A stretch of DNA of 16,775 nt from UBA6220 sp937870835 (GTDB lineage: Bacteria > Patescibacteriota > Minisyncoccia > Minisyncoccales > Minisyncoccaceae), in the NCBI GenBank assembly GCA_035421265.1, contig DAOLWP010000011.1, positions 1 through 16,775 of the forward strand, read 5' to 3'. Shown piece by piece: positions 1-6,514 of the stretch. Within the stretch, counting starts at the first letter, position 1. Every line of letters starts with the position of its first letter. The notes under the pieces were generated by a model. It worked only from the letters and a program-made list of their open reading frames with translations. It did not search any database and was not told the origin of the DNA. The position numbers and the translations under genes were made by a program.

Positions 1-73
1 CTAATTTGAAAAGTTTCAATGTTCTTAATTAATTTATTAAATAATTTTTATAGATAAATTAAATTATTATATT
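1..73 (+). promoter_or_regulatory. AT-rich region upstream of ftsA, weak promoter candidate
   Basis: This leader is almost entirely A and T. A -10-like hexamer TATAGA lies at 49-54 and would start transcription near base 61, giving a leader of about 13 bases, but no good -35 box lies 16-18 bases upstream of it. A short perfect palindrome, TTGAAA-AG-TTTCAA, lies at 6-19. It could be an operator half or chance in such AT-rich DNA. No Shine-Dalgarno sequence precedes the ftsA ATG. Confidence 0.25.
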
Positions 74-1432
74 ATGGCCAAATTTCAAATCGCAATTGGT
101 ATTGATATTGGAACAGACACTATTAAAATTTTAGCTGTTAAAAAAGATATTGAGTCCGGAAGGGTTTCAGATATTATTTTTATGGACCGAGTGAAGTCAG
201 CTGGAGTTCAAAAAGGCAGAATTAAAAATGTAAACGAGGCTGCGAAAAAAATTAAAGAACTATTAAATAGATTAGACCAATCGCAAGAAAACAAAAAAAA
301 TAAATTTTCAATTGATTATTATGTAAGTATTAATGGAAGCAAATTGCAACTTTTACCGAGCCGTGGATTAATAGCCATTACGCGAGCTGACCAAAGAGTT
401 TCTCAAGGAGACATAGATAGGATTTTTCAAATTGTTCGCGCAATTAATCTGCAAGCGGCCAATAAAGAAATTTTAGAAGTTTTTCCCAAAGAATGGATTT
501 TAGATGGAGAGCGAGACGTAAAAGATCCTTTAAATTTATATGGAACCCGCTTAGAGTTAGAGGCGCAATTATTATCTGTTTTTTCTTCAGATTTAGAGAA
601 TGCGATAGCCGCTTTAAAGGAGGCAGATATAGATATTGATGCAGAGAATATAATTGCTGCGCCCTTAGCCGATGCTTGTTCAGTTTTGACTCCTCAACAA
701 AAAGAATTAGGAGTAGTTTTGATTAATCTTGGAGCCGCTACGACAAGTGTAAGTATTTACGAAGAAGGAAAATTGCTAGATTTGGCAGTTTTTCCAGTTG
801 GTTCAGCTAATATTACTAATGATATTGCGATTGGCTTTAAGACCGAAATAGAGGTAGCTGAAAAAATTAAAAAAGAATATGGTATTTGTTTTATTAATGA
901 AAGCGGGGGTGATAAAAAAATAGAAATAGATTTAGATACATTTATTTTAGACCAAGAAAAGAAAGATAATTTTGAAGAAGCAAAAATTGAGTGGTCCAAT
1001 TCTAATATTAAAAATAAAAAGAATCAATCTAAAGTTAAGAAGGATAAATCCCATTACCTTATTTTTACTAAAAAGAGCTTAAAAAGAATTATTGAAGCGC
1101 GGGTTAATGAAATTTATGATTTAGTAAATGAAGAAATTAAGAAAGTGGGCAAGCAAGGATTATTGCCTGGTGGTATAGTTTTAACAGGGGGTGGTGCTAA
1201 ATTGCCGGGCATGGTAGAATTAGCCAAGAAGGAATTCAATTTACCTTGCCGAATTGGTTATCCAAAAAGTTTTAATGAGCAAATTATGGATCCGATTTTT
1301 TCAACAGTTTGCGGATTAGTTATTGACAATTTAGAAGAAGAAGATGGGCAAATCGATAATAATGGAGAGACGACCGGCTTAGGAAAAATATTTTTAAAAA
1401 TTGGAGATTTTTTTAGAAATTTATCTCCCTAA
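74..1432 (+). CDS. ftsA: cell division protein FtsA (actin-like membrane anchor of the Z ring)
   Basis: FtsA is an actin-fold ATPase that polymerises at the membrane and tethers FtsZ filaments at the division site. Visible landmarks are the N-terminal phosphate-1 motif GIDIGTDTIKI (about residues 9-19), an SHS2/1C domain spanning roughly residues 80-165, a second phosphate motif INLGAATT (217-224) and the adenosine loop GGIVLTGGG (366-374). The last 15 residues (GKIFLKIGDFFRNLSP region) look like the amphipathic membrane-targeting helix of the family. At 452 residues it is some 30 longer than E. coli FtsA. The extra length is a lysine-rich, probably disordered insertion around residues 277-335, where subdomain 2B should be. 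The start is the first ATG of the frame and has no Shine-Dalgarno sequence. It lies 66 bases before ftsZ, the classical order. Confidence 0.95.
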   Translation: MAKFQIAIGIDIGTDTIKILAVKKDIESGRVSDIIFMDRVKSAGVQKGRIKNVNEAAKKIKELLNRLDQSQENKKNKFSIDYYVSINGSKLQLLPSRGLIAITRADQRVSQGDIDRIFQIVRAINLQAANKEILEVFPKEWILDGERDVKDPLNLYGTRLELEAQLLSVFSSDLENAIAALKEADIDIDAENIIAAPLADACSVLTPQQKELGVVLINLGAATTSVSIYEEGKLLDLAVFPVGSANITNDIAIGFKTEIEVAEKIKKEYGICFINESGGDKKIEIDLDTFILDQEKKDNFEEAKIEWSNSNIKNKKNQSKVKKDKSHYLIFTKKSLKRIIEARVNEIYDLVNEEIKKVGKQGLLPGGIVLTGGGAKLPGMVELAKKEFNLPCRIGYPKSFNEQIMDPIFSTVCGLVIDNLEEEDGQIDNNGETTGLGKIFLKIGDFFRNLSP

Positions 1433-1498
1433 GATGAGAGGAGTGTGATTTTTGTAAATAATAGTATAGTTTTTAAAAAAAATTAAACACAAGCTAGA

Positions 1499-2434
1499 AT
1501 GGTTTCAACAAAAATAAAAGTGATAGGGATAGGGGGCGCGGGATGCAATACAATAAATCGCTTAATGCAAGCTGATATTAAAAATATTGAATTAATAAGT
1601 TTAAATACTGATGTTCAAGACTTAAAAAAGAAAAATGCTCATTTTAAATTAAGAATTGGAGAAAGAGCCACTCAAGGATTAGGAGCAGGTATGAAGACAG
1701 AGATTGGAGCAGCGGCAGCGCGAGAAAATATAAAAGAGATTGAAGCTTTGGTGCAAGATGCTGATATTCTTTTTTTAACAGCTGGGTTAGGAGGAGGAAC
1801 AGGTTCAGGAGCAGCGCCAGTGGTGGCGCAATTAGCTAAGTCAAAAAATATTTTAACTATTGGAGTTGTCACTTTACCCTTTTCTTTTGAAGGCAAGAAA
1901 AGAAAAAAAATAGCGCAGAATAGCTTAACAGAGTTGCAAAAATTTATTGATACGATTATTATTATCCCTAATGACAAATTAATGGAATTAGTTTCATTGA
2001 AGTCGCCAATAGAAGAAGCTTTTAGTAAATGTGATGAGTTATTAAAGGATGCGGTTGAAAATATTAGTAATGTAATTTTAAATCCCGGCGCCTTGAATGT
2101 TGACTTTGCTGATATTAAAGAAATTTTGAAAAACGGAGGAGTGGCTTTTTTCGGGACCGGTCGGGCTGAAGGAAAAGACAGGATTTTTAAAGCAATTGAG
2201 CAAGCTTTTTATTCGCCAATTAATAAATTTTCATTAGAAAAAGCAAGCGGAATTTTATTTAATGTATCTTTTGGGTCTAATAATTTATCTCTTGCTGAAG
2301 TTAAGCAGATAGCCGAAGTGATTAAAAAGAAAGTTCCTTCCAGCGCAAAAGTGGTTTTTGGAGCTTGTTTTGACAAGACCCTAAAAAAAGACGAAATTAG
2401 AATAACGATTATTGCTACAAGCGTTGAAGACTAA
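1499..2434 (+). CDS. ftsZ: cell division protein FtsZ, core domain only (no C-terminal tail)
   Basis: FtsZ is the tubulin-like GTPase that forms the cytokinetic ring. The N-terminal nucleotide-binding segment IGIGGAGCN, the tubulin signature GGGTGSG (residues 98-104) and the T7 synergy loop NVDFADI (200-206) that completes the GTPase site of the neighbouring subunit are all present, so polymerisation and GTP hydrolysis should be intact. The protein is only 311 residues and stops at IIATSVED, where the folded C-terminal domain normally ends. The variable linker and conserved C-terminal peptide that bind FtsA, ZipA or SepF are absent, and the bases after the TAA do not encode them in any frame. 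No Shine-Dalgarno sequence precedes the ATG. A TATAGT hexamer at 1465-1470 lacks a convincing -35 partner. Co-transcription with ftsA is likely. Confidence 0.95.
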   Translation: MVSTKIKVIGIGGAGCNTINRLMQADIKNIELISLNTDVQDLKKKNAHFKLRIGERATQGLGAGMKTEIGAAAARENIKEIEALVQDADILFLTAGLGGGTGSGAAPVVAQLAKSKNILTIGVVTLPFSFEGKKRKKIAQNSLTELQKFIDTIIIIPNDKLMELVSLKSPIEEAFSKCDELLKDAVENISNVILNPGALNVDFADIKEILKNGGVAFFGTGRAEGKDRIFKAIEQAFYSPINKFSLEKASGILFNVSFGSNNLSLAEVKQIAEVIKKKVPSSAKVVFGACFDKTLKKDEIRITIIATSVED

Positions 2435-2497
2435 ACTTAAAATTAGTTAGTAAAATTTTTAACAATAAAAAATAATAAAATAACAAATAATAATATT

Positions 2498-2535
2498 TTC
2501 CTTTCGGAAGCGTCAGCGGACTGTCTATCTGAAGG
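2498..2535 (+). promoter_or_regulatory. GC-rich foldable leader element upstream of nrdD
   Basis: The 118-base gap between ftsZ and nrdD is nearly pure A/T up to about 2497, then changes abruptly to a GC-rich stretch. Two mutually exclusive hairpins can be drawn. One is TTCC (2498-2501) with GGAA (2506-2509). The longer one is CCTT-T-CGGA (2500-2508) with TCTGAAGG (2528-2535), 8 pairs with one bulged T and one G-T pair. The longer one enclosess a small GTC/GAC stem and covers most of the only Shine-Dalgarno-like AAGGA (2532-2536). There is no T tract, so it is not a terminator. I do not recognise it as a known riboswitch. A role in controlling nrdD is inference from position only. Confidence 0.35.
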
Positions 2536-2552
2536 ATAAAGAATGTAGTAAA

Positions 2553-4682
2553 ATGACCAAAAAAAATTTAACAATTCAAAAAGTAGAAAAAAGAAATGGC
2601 GACATTGTTGATTTTAATCCAGAAAAAATTGAAAACGCTATTTTTAAGGCGATTACAGCAACTCGTCAAGGCAATGGAGAAAAAACCAAAAGAATTACTA
2701 AGAAAGTCATTGATATTTTAGGTCGCCGTTTTCGCAATGGAGAAATTCCTAATGTTGAGCAAATTCAAGATATTATTGAAGAAGCCTTAATTTTAGAAGG
2801 TGAGGTTGAGCCAGCCAAAGCGTTCATTCTTTACAGAGAACAAAGAAGAAAAATTAGAGAGCAAGAAACAATTAGTGAAGCAGCAGTTGACCGAGTTGAT
2901 GATTATTTAGAAAAAATGGATTGGGAAGTTCAAGAAAATTCTAATATGACTTTTTCTCTGCAAGGACTGAACCATTATGGTGTTAGTTATATTGTTAAAA
3001 AATATTGGTTAAATAAAATTTATCCTAAGGAAGTAAGGGAGGCGAACGAATCAGGAGATATTCATCTTCATAATTTAGATACCTTAGCTTGTTATTGTGT
3101 TGGTTGGGATTTATACGATTTGCTTTTGCGCGGTTTTGGAGGCGTAATGGGCAAAGTTGAATCTACTCCGGCCAAACATTTTCGTTCAGCTTTAGGGCAA
3201 ATAGTTAATTTTATGTATACTTTGCAAGGAGAAGCCGCGGGCGCTGTTTCTTTTTCTAATTTTGACACCTTACTTGCTCCTTTTATTCGTTATGATAATT
3301 TAAGCTATGCGCAAGTAGAACAAGCTGTTCAGGAATTTATGTATAATATGGCGGTGCCCACTCGAGTTGGCTTTCAGTGTCCATTTACTAATGTAACTTT
3401 AGATTTGAAGCCGTCACCAGTTTTTGCTAATCAGCCGGTAATTATTGGAGGAGTTCCTCAAAAAGAAAATTATAGCGAGTTTGAAGAAGAAATGAAGATG
3501 TTTGTAAAGGCGTTTTATGTTACAATGATAAAAGGAGATAGAAGCGGCCGTCCTTTTTCTTTCCCAATTCCGACAATTAATATTACTAAAGATTTTCCAT
3601 GGGACGATCCTTCTTTAGATCCTCTTTTTGAGGCCTCAGCTAAATACGGCATTAACTATTTTGCTAATTATATTAATTCAGAAATGAAACCAGAAGATGC
3701 GCGCTCAATGTGTTGCCGTTTGCGTTTAGATTTAACAGAATTACAAAATCGCGGCGGGGGCGGATTATTCGGTTCTGGTTCATTAACTGGCAGTATTGGT
3801 GTAGTGACTATTAATTTGCCAAGGATTGGCTATTTATCAAAAACTAAAAAAGAATTTTTAGAACGATTAAGCAGGGTAATGGATATTGCTAAAGAAAGTT
3901 TAGAGATAAAAAGAAAAACTATTGAAGATTTTACTTCAAAAGGATTGTATCCTTATTCTCGTCATTATTTAGAAGGAGTAAAAAAAGCAAAAGGACAATA
4001 TTTTGCTAATCATTTTTCTACGATTGGCCTGATTGGAATGAATGAAGCATTATTAAATTTTATTGGAGAGGGGGTTGGTTCTAAAAAGGGCAAGGCTTTT
4101 GCGCTGGAAATTATGGATTATATGCGAGCTCGTTTAGTGACTTATCAAACCGAGACTGGCAATATTTATAATTTAGAGGCTACGCCAGCCGAATCAACAG
4201 CTTATCGTTTGGCAACAATGGATAGAAAATTATATCCTGACATTATTACGGCCGGTACTAAAAAAATTCCTTATTATACCAATTCTACGCAATTGCCGGT
4301 TAATTTTACAGATGACCTTTTTGAGGAATTAAAACTACAAGATGAGCTTCAATGTAAATATACGGGGGGAACAGTAGAACACATTTTTGTAGGAGAAGAA
4401 ATTAGCGATATTGCTACTGTAAAGAATTTAGTGAAAAAAGTTTTTGAGAATTATCGTTTGCCATACATTACTTTAACTCCAACTTTTTCAATTTGTCCAA
4501 ATCATGGCTATATTCCAGGCCAACACTTTACTTGTCCCAAATGCACCATTGAACAGCCGTGCGAAGTATATTCGCGCGTGGTCGGCTATTTAAGGCCTGT
4601 TTCTCAATGGAATGAAGGCAAGCAGCAAGAATTCAAAGATAGAAGAGAGTTTAAGGTTAAATCTTTGGAATTTAAAAAATAA
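2553..4682 (+). CDS. nrdD: anaerobic (class III) ribonucleoside-triphosphate reductase, glycyl-radical enzyme
   Basis: NrdD makes deoxyribonucleotides from ribonucleoside triphosphates without oxygen, using a glycyl radical installed by NrdG. An N-terminal ATP-cone (roughly residues 6-95, starting TIQKVEKRNGD) gives allosteric control by ATP/dATP. The barrel domain carries the active-site segment SMCCRLRLDL, with Cys387/Cys388 where the thiyl-radical cysteine is expected, followed by GGGGLFGSGSLTGSIG. Near the C terminus a zinc-site pattern C648-X2-H651-X9-C661-X2-C664 precedes the radical loop RVVGYLRPV, with Gly678 as the radical residue. At 709 residues it is full length. The AAGGA at 2532-2536 is too far from this ATG to be a normal ribosome site. 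Residues 671-698 are duplicated in the next gene. Confidence 0.96.
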   Translation: MTKKNLTIQKVEKRNGDIVDFNPEKIENAIFKAITATRQGNGEKTKRITKKVIDILGRRFRNGEIPNVEQIQDIIEEALILEGEVEPAKAFILYREQRRKIREQETISEAAVDRVDDYLEKMDWEVQENSNMTFSLQGLNHYGVSYIVKKYWLNKIYPKEVREANESGDIHLHNLDTLACYCVGWDLYDLLLRGFGGVMGKVESTPAKHFRSALGQIVNFMYTLQGEAAGAVSFSNFDTLLAPFIRYDNLSYAQVEQAVQEFMYNMAVPTRVGFQCPFTNVTLDLKPSPVFANQPVIIGGVPQKENYSEFEEEMKMFVKAFYVTMIKGDRSGRPFSFPIPTINITKDFPWDDPSLDPLFEASAKYGINYFANYINSEMKPEDARSMCCRLRLDLTELQNRGGGGLFGSGSLTGSIGVVTINLPRIGYLSKTKKEFLERLSRVMDIAKESLEIKRKTIEDFTSKGLYPYSRHYLEGVKKAKGQYFANHFSTIGLIGMNEALLNFIGEGVGSKKGKAFALEIMDYMRARLVTYQTETGNIYNLEATPAESTAYRLATMDRKLYPDIITAGTKKIPYYTNSTQLPVNFTDDLFEELKLQDELQCKYTGGTVEHIFVGEEISDIATVKNLVKKVFENYRLPYITLTPTFSICPNHGYIPGQHFTCPKCTIEQPCEVYSRVVGYLRPVSQWNEGKQQEFKDRREFKVKSLEFKK
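4563..4639 (+). repeat. direct repeat copy A (inside nrdD, glycyl-radical loop)
   Basis: These 77 bases encode the glycyl-radical loop at the NrdD C terminus and recur at 4926-5002 with 75 of 77 identical bases. The two differences (AGG/AGA and AAG/AAA) are both synonymous. The copies are 363 bases apart, exactly 121 codons, so they are in the same reading frame. Identity stops abruptly on the left. On the right the protein match continues for three more residues (DRR) using different codons. Confidence 0.95.
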
Positions 4683-4690
4683 TAAATTTT

Positions 4691-4739
4691 CGGTTAAAAT
4701 TTTTTAGTCGTTTAATCGGCGCATTAAAAATTTTAACTG
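4691..4739 (+). promoter_or_regulatory. 14-bp inverted repeat between nrdD and the small glycyl-radical gene
   Basis: The arms 4691-4704 and 4726-4739 are complementary over 14 pairs (one G-T), with a 21-base loop. The stem is mostly A/T, has no following T tract and is therefore not a standard terminator. Its right arm reaches the first G of the GGGTGA ribosome-site candidate at 4739-4744 of the next gene. It could protect an mRNA end, be a processing site, or tune translation of the small protein. Confidence 0.5.
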
Positions 4740-4744
4740 GGTGA
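4740..4744 (+). promoter_or_regulatory. Shine-Dalgarno-like GGTGA before the small glycyl-radical gene
   Basis: GGTGA matches the 3' part of the GGAGGTGA anti-16S consensus and lies four bases before the ATG at 4749. It is the only reasonably placed ribosome-site match before any gene in this window, which supports real translation of the small gene. Confidence 0.4.
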
Positions 4745-4748
4745 AAAT

Positions 4749-5033
4749 ATGGATTCAAAATTTTTTTGTCATGATTGCGGTTGCACTATTAATATTAATG
4801 AAAAAAACGAGATTACTAATGGACAGCTTTTGAAATACAATCTTGAAGACGGGACGACCTATTCTATTTTCAAATGCAATGATTGTTTTGCAAAGGACAA
4901 AAGCCTTAAGAATTTTCAGAACACTGAAGTATATTCGCGCGTGGTCGGCTATTTAAGACCTGTTTCTCAATGGAATGAAGGCAAACAGCAAGAATTCAAA
5001 GACCGTCGCGATTTTGATATAAAAGATATTTAA
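4749..5033 (+). CDS. small zinc-ribbon protein with a stand-alone NrdD-type glycyl-radical domain
   Basis: This is a 94-residue protein in two parts. Residues 1-48 form a zinc-ribbon pattern, with C7-X2-C10 (plus C12) and C43-X2-C46 separated by a short hydrophilic stretch. Residues 60-87 are identical to NrdD residues 671-698, including the motif RVVGYLRPV, with Gly67 at the position of the radical Gly678 in NrdD. The ATP-cone, the catalytic barrel and the active-site cysteines are all missing, so it cannot be a reductase alone. It sits between nrdD and nrdG, the enzyme and its activase. By analogy with GrcA (YfiD), which replaces the oxygen-cleaved radical domain of pyruvate formate-lyase, it may be a repair or spare radical domain for NrdD. 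That role is inference. The alternative is a decaying partial duplicate, but the intact frame, the separate zinc ribbon and the synonymous-only differences argue against decay. Confidence 0.85.
   Translation: MDSKFFCHDCGCTININEKNEITNGQLLKYNLEDGTTYSIFKCNDCFAKDKSLKNFQNTEVYSRVVGYLRPVSQWNEGKQQEFKDRRDFDIKDI
4926..5002 (+). repeat. direct repeat copy B (inside the small glycyl-radical gene)
   Basis: This is the second copy of the 77-base repeat at 4563-4639, encoding the same radical loop with Gly67 at codon 4947-4949. Bases to the left (encoding NFQNT) are unrelated to the NrdD sequence (EQPC) at the same place, so the left edge is sharp. Bases to the right encode the same DRR in different codons (GAC CGT CGC here, GAT AGA AGA in nrdD). 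Confidence 0.95.
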
Positions 5034-5036
5034 GAA

Positions 5037-5076
5037 GCGCGTCAGAAAACAAAGAAAGCTGGCTTTTTAAGCGCGC
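5037..5076 (+). other. nested inverted repeats after the small glycyl-radical gene
   Basis: GCGCG at 5037-5041 can pair with CGCGC at 5072-5076. Inside it AAAGC (5055-5059) can pair with GCTTT (5062-5066), followed by two more Ts. The inner hairpin with its T run is a weak terminator shape, and the outer pair is short. Together with the stronger hairpin at 5095-5114 it fills most of the 96-base gap before nrdG. Confidence 0.3.
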
Positions 5077-5094
5077 AATTATTTAATTAGAATA

Positions 5095-5126
5095 AAGCGG
5101 CTTTTAAGCCGCTTCTTAACTTTTTT
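5095..5126 (+). terminator. intrinsic-terminator-like hairpin just before nrdG
   Basis: The arms AAGCGGCTT (5095-5103) and AAGCCGCTT (5106-5114) are perfectly complementary. After CTTAAC comes a run of six Ts at 5121-5126. This is the shape of an intrinsic terminator, although six bases separate the stem from the T tract. The T tract ends three bases before the nrdG ATG, so if it terminates it ends the nrdD-small gene transcript, and nrdG is reached only by read-through. No separate nrdG promoter is evident. Confidence 0.6.
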
Positions 5127-5129
5127 ACT

Positions 5130-5840
5130 ATGCCAATTATTATTGGAGGATTACAAAAGGTGACCTTGGTTGATTATCCGGGCAAAGTAGCTTGCACTCT
5201 TTTTTTGACAGGATGTAATTTTAGATGTCCCTTTTGTTATTCAAAAGAATTAGTTTTGCCAGAAGAAATAAAAAAACACCCCAAATTAGATTTAGATTAT
5301 ATTTTTTCTTTCTTAAAAGAAAGACAGGGTTTAATAGATGGGGTAGTTTTATGCGGCGGAGAGTCAACTATTTATTCAGAGTTGCCCGAACTTTGCCAAA
5401 AAATAAAAGCAATGGGATTTTCTGTTAAATTAGATACAAACGGCAGTCATCCCGAAATGCTTAAAAAACTAATTGATAACAAGTTAATTGATTATATAGC
5501 AATGGATATAAAGGCGCCATTAGAGCAGGAAAAATATAATCAAGCTAACGGTGTTAATGTTTCTATAAAAAAAATTAAAGAATCTATTGACCTTATTAAA
5601 AAATCAGGGATAGATTACGAATTCCGTTCTACTATTGTCCAAGGATTACACTCCGAAGATGATATTATTAAAATGGCTCAAGATATTGCTCCGGCGGAAA
5701 AATATTTTCTTCAGCAATTTCGCAATGAAAAAGGGACGCTTAATCCAGCTTTTGCAAAGTCTCAACCTTTTTCTAACGAAGTTCTAGAAAAAATTAAAAT
5801 TAATATTGCGCCGCTTTTTAATGAATTTGGGATTAGATAA
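5130..5840 (+). CDS. nrdG: anaerobic ribonucleotide reductase activating protein, radical SAM
   Basis: NrdG uses a [4Fe-4S] cluster and S-adenosylmethionine to abstract a hydrogen from the NrdD glycine, creating the stored radical. The cluster motif C29-X3-C33-X2-C36 follows VDYPGKVACTLFLTGC, typical of this NrdG-like subfamily. The SAM-binding GGE motif is present as CGGES rather than the more usual GGEP. The 236-residue length suits the longer activase subfamily. It sits 96 bases after the small glycyl-radical gene, so both Gly678 of NrdD and Gly67 of the small protein are plausible substrates. The ATG is the first in frame after the terminator-like hairpin and has no Shine-Dalgarno sequence. 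Homologous radical SAM enzymes act on other glycyl proteins, but the neighbours make NrdG the best call. Confidence 0.88.
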   Translation: MPIIIGGLQKVTLVDYPGKVACTLFLTGCNFRCPFCYSKELVLPEEIKKHPKLDLDYIFSFLKERQGLIDGVVLCGGESTIYSELPELCQKIKAMGFSVKLDTNGSHPEMLKKLIDNKLIDYIAMDIKAPLEQEKYNQANGVNVSIKKIKESIDLIKKSGIDYEFRSTIVQGLHSEDDIIKMAQDIAPAEKYFLQQFRNEKGTLNPAFAKSQPFSNEVLEKIKINIAPLFNEFGIR

Positions 5841-5865
5841 TTTTTATATACCTTAAATTTATAAA

Positions 5866-6492
5866 ATGATTCCTCTTTATGATAAAAATAAAGTTAAAGG
5901 ACACTTTCCAATAGCCACAACCTTGTTGGTGTTGGCAAATATTTTTATATTTTTTTATACTATCCAAGATATTGTTGTTTATGGTGATATTTTTGGTTTC
6001 TCAAAAGACAATCTTTTGAATGGCCGTTTTTATACTCTTTTAACAGCCATGTTTTTACATGCTAATTTTTGGCATTTATTTGGCAATTTGCTTTTTTTGT
6101 GGGTATTTGGAGAAAATTTAGAAGCGCGCTTGGGCAGTTGGCGGTTTTTATTATTTTATTTAATGTGTGGAATAGGGGCTTTTTTAATCTATGCATTATT
6201 TAGCAATAGTCAGCTAGTAGTAATTGGAGCATCTGGCGCTATTTCCGGTATTTTAGGAGGATATTTAGTTTTGTTTCCTAAAAATGAAATCAGGTCAATT
6301 ATTCCCTTAGTGTTTTTTTGGACCTTAGCGTCTTTACCGGCGGCGGTTTTTATTATTATTTGGTTTTTATATCAATTTTTTTCCTTACAATTTGAAAATG
6401 TAGATATGGTAGCTTATTCAGCTCATCTTGGCGGTTTTATTTTAGGATTGCTTTTAGTAAAAAGATTTTCTAGTCGCAAAAAATTTTTTTGA
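5866..6492 (+). CDS. rhomboid-family intramembrane serine protease
   Basis: Rhomboids cleave transmembrane substrates inside the lipid bilayer. This 208-residue protein has about six hydrophobic segments. Conserved marks are the second-helix motif HANFWHLFGN (H65, H70 and N74, which helps form the oxyanion hole), the loop-1 segment ENLEARLGSWRF, the catalytic serine in GASGA (S123), and the catalytic histidine in SAHLGGF (H187). The Ser-His dyad is therefore complete and activity is expected. It begins 25 bases after nrdG, with no Shine-Dalgarno sequence. The stop is TGA, the only non-TAA stop among the complete genes here, and a TAA lies two codons further in frame. The substrate cannot be told from the sequence. 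Close spacing to comEC suggests co-transcription but not necessarily shared function. Confidence 0.92.
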   Translation: MIPLYDKNKVKGHFPIATTLLVLANIFIFFYTIQDIVVYGDIFGFSKDNLLNGRFYTLLTAMFLHANFWHLFGNLLFLWVFGENLEARLGSWRFLLFYLMCGIGAFLIYALFSNSQLVVIGASGAISGILGGYLVLFPKNEIRSIIPLVFFWTLASLPAAVFIIIWFLYQFFSLQFENVDMVAYSAHLGGFILGLLLVKRFSSRKKFF

Positions 6493-6514
6493 ATTTAATG
6501 AATCTTAAAATTAA

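Noticed and set aside
1445..1486. Thirteen-codon GTG frame after an AGGAG (1439-1443) between ftsA and ftsZ, in frame with ftsZ
   Set aside because: The AGGAG is only one base from the GTG, too close for initiation, and the frame ends before ftsZ. It is more likely chance than a leader peptide or an N-terminal extension of FtsZ.
757..2000. Open frames on the - strand inside ftsA and ftsZ
   Set aside because: They lie opposite strongly conserved coding sequence, have no recognisable motifs and no promoter or ribosome site.
4749..5033. Small glycyl-radical gene as a pseudogene fragment of nrdD
   Set aside because: The frame is intact, the differences from nrdD in the repeat are silent, the N-terminal CxxC pairs are not derived from the adjacent nrdD sequence, and a ribosome site precedes it.
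6490..6498. TGA at the rhomboid end as a sense codon (recoded genetic code of some CPR lineages)
   Set aside because: Read-through would add only two residues before TAA, and glycine and tryptophan in conserved motifs throughout use GGN and TGG. The standard stop meaning fits.
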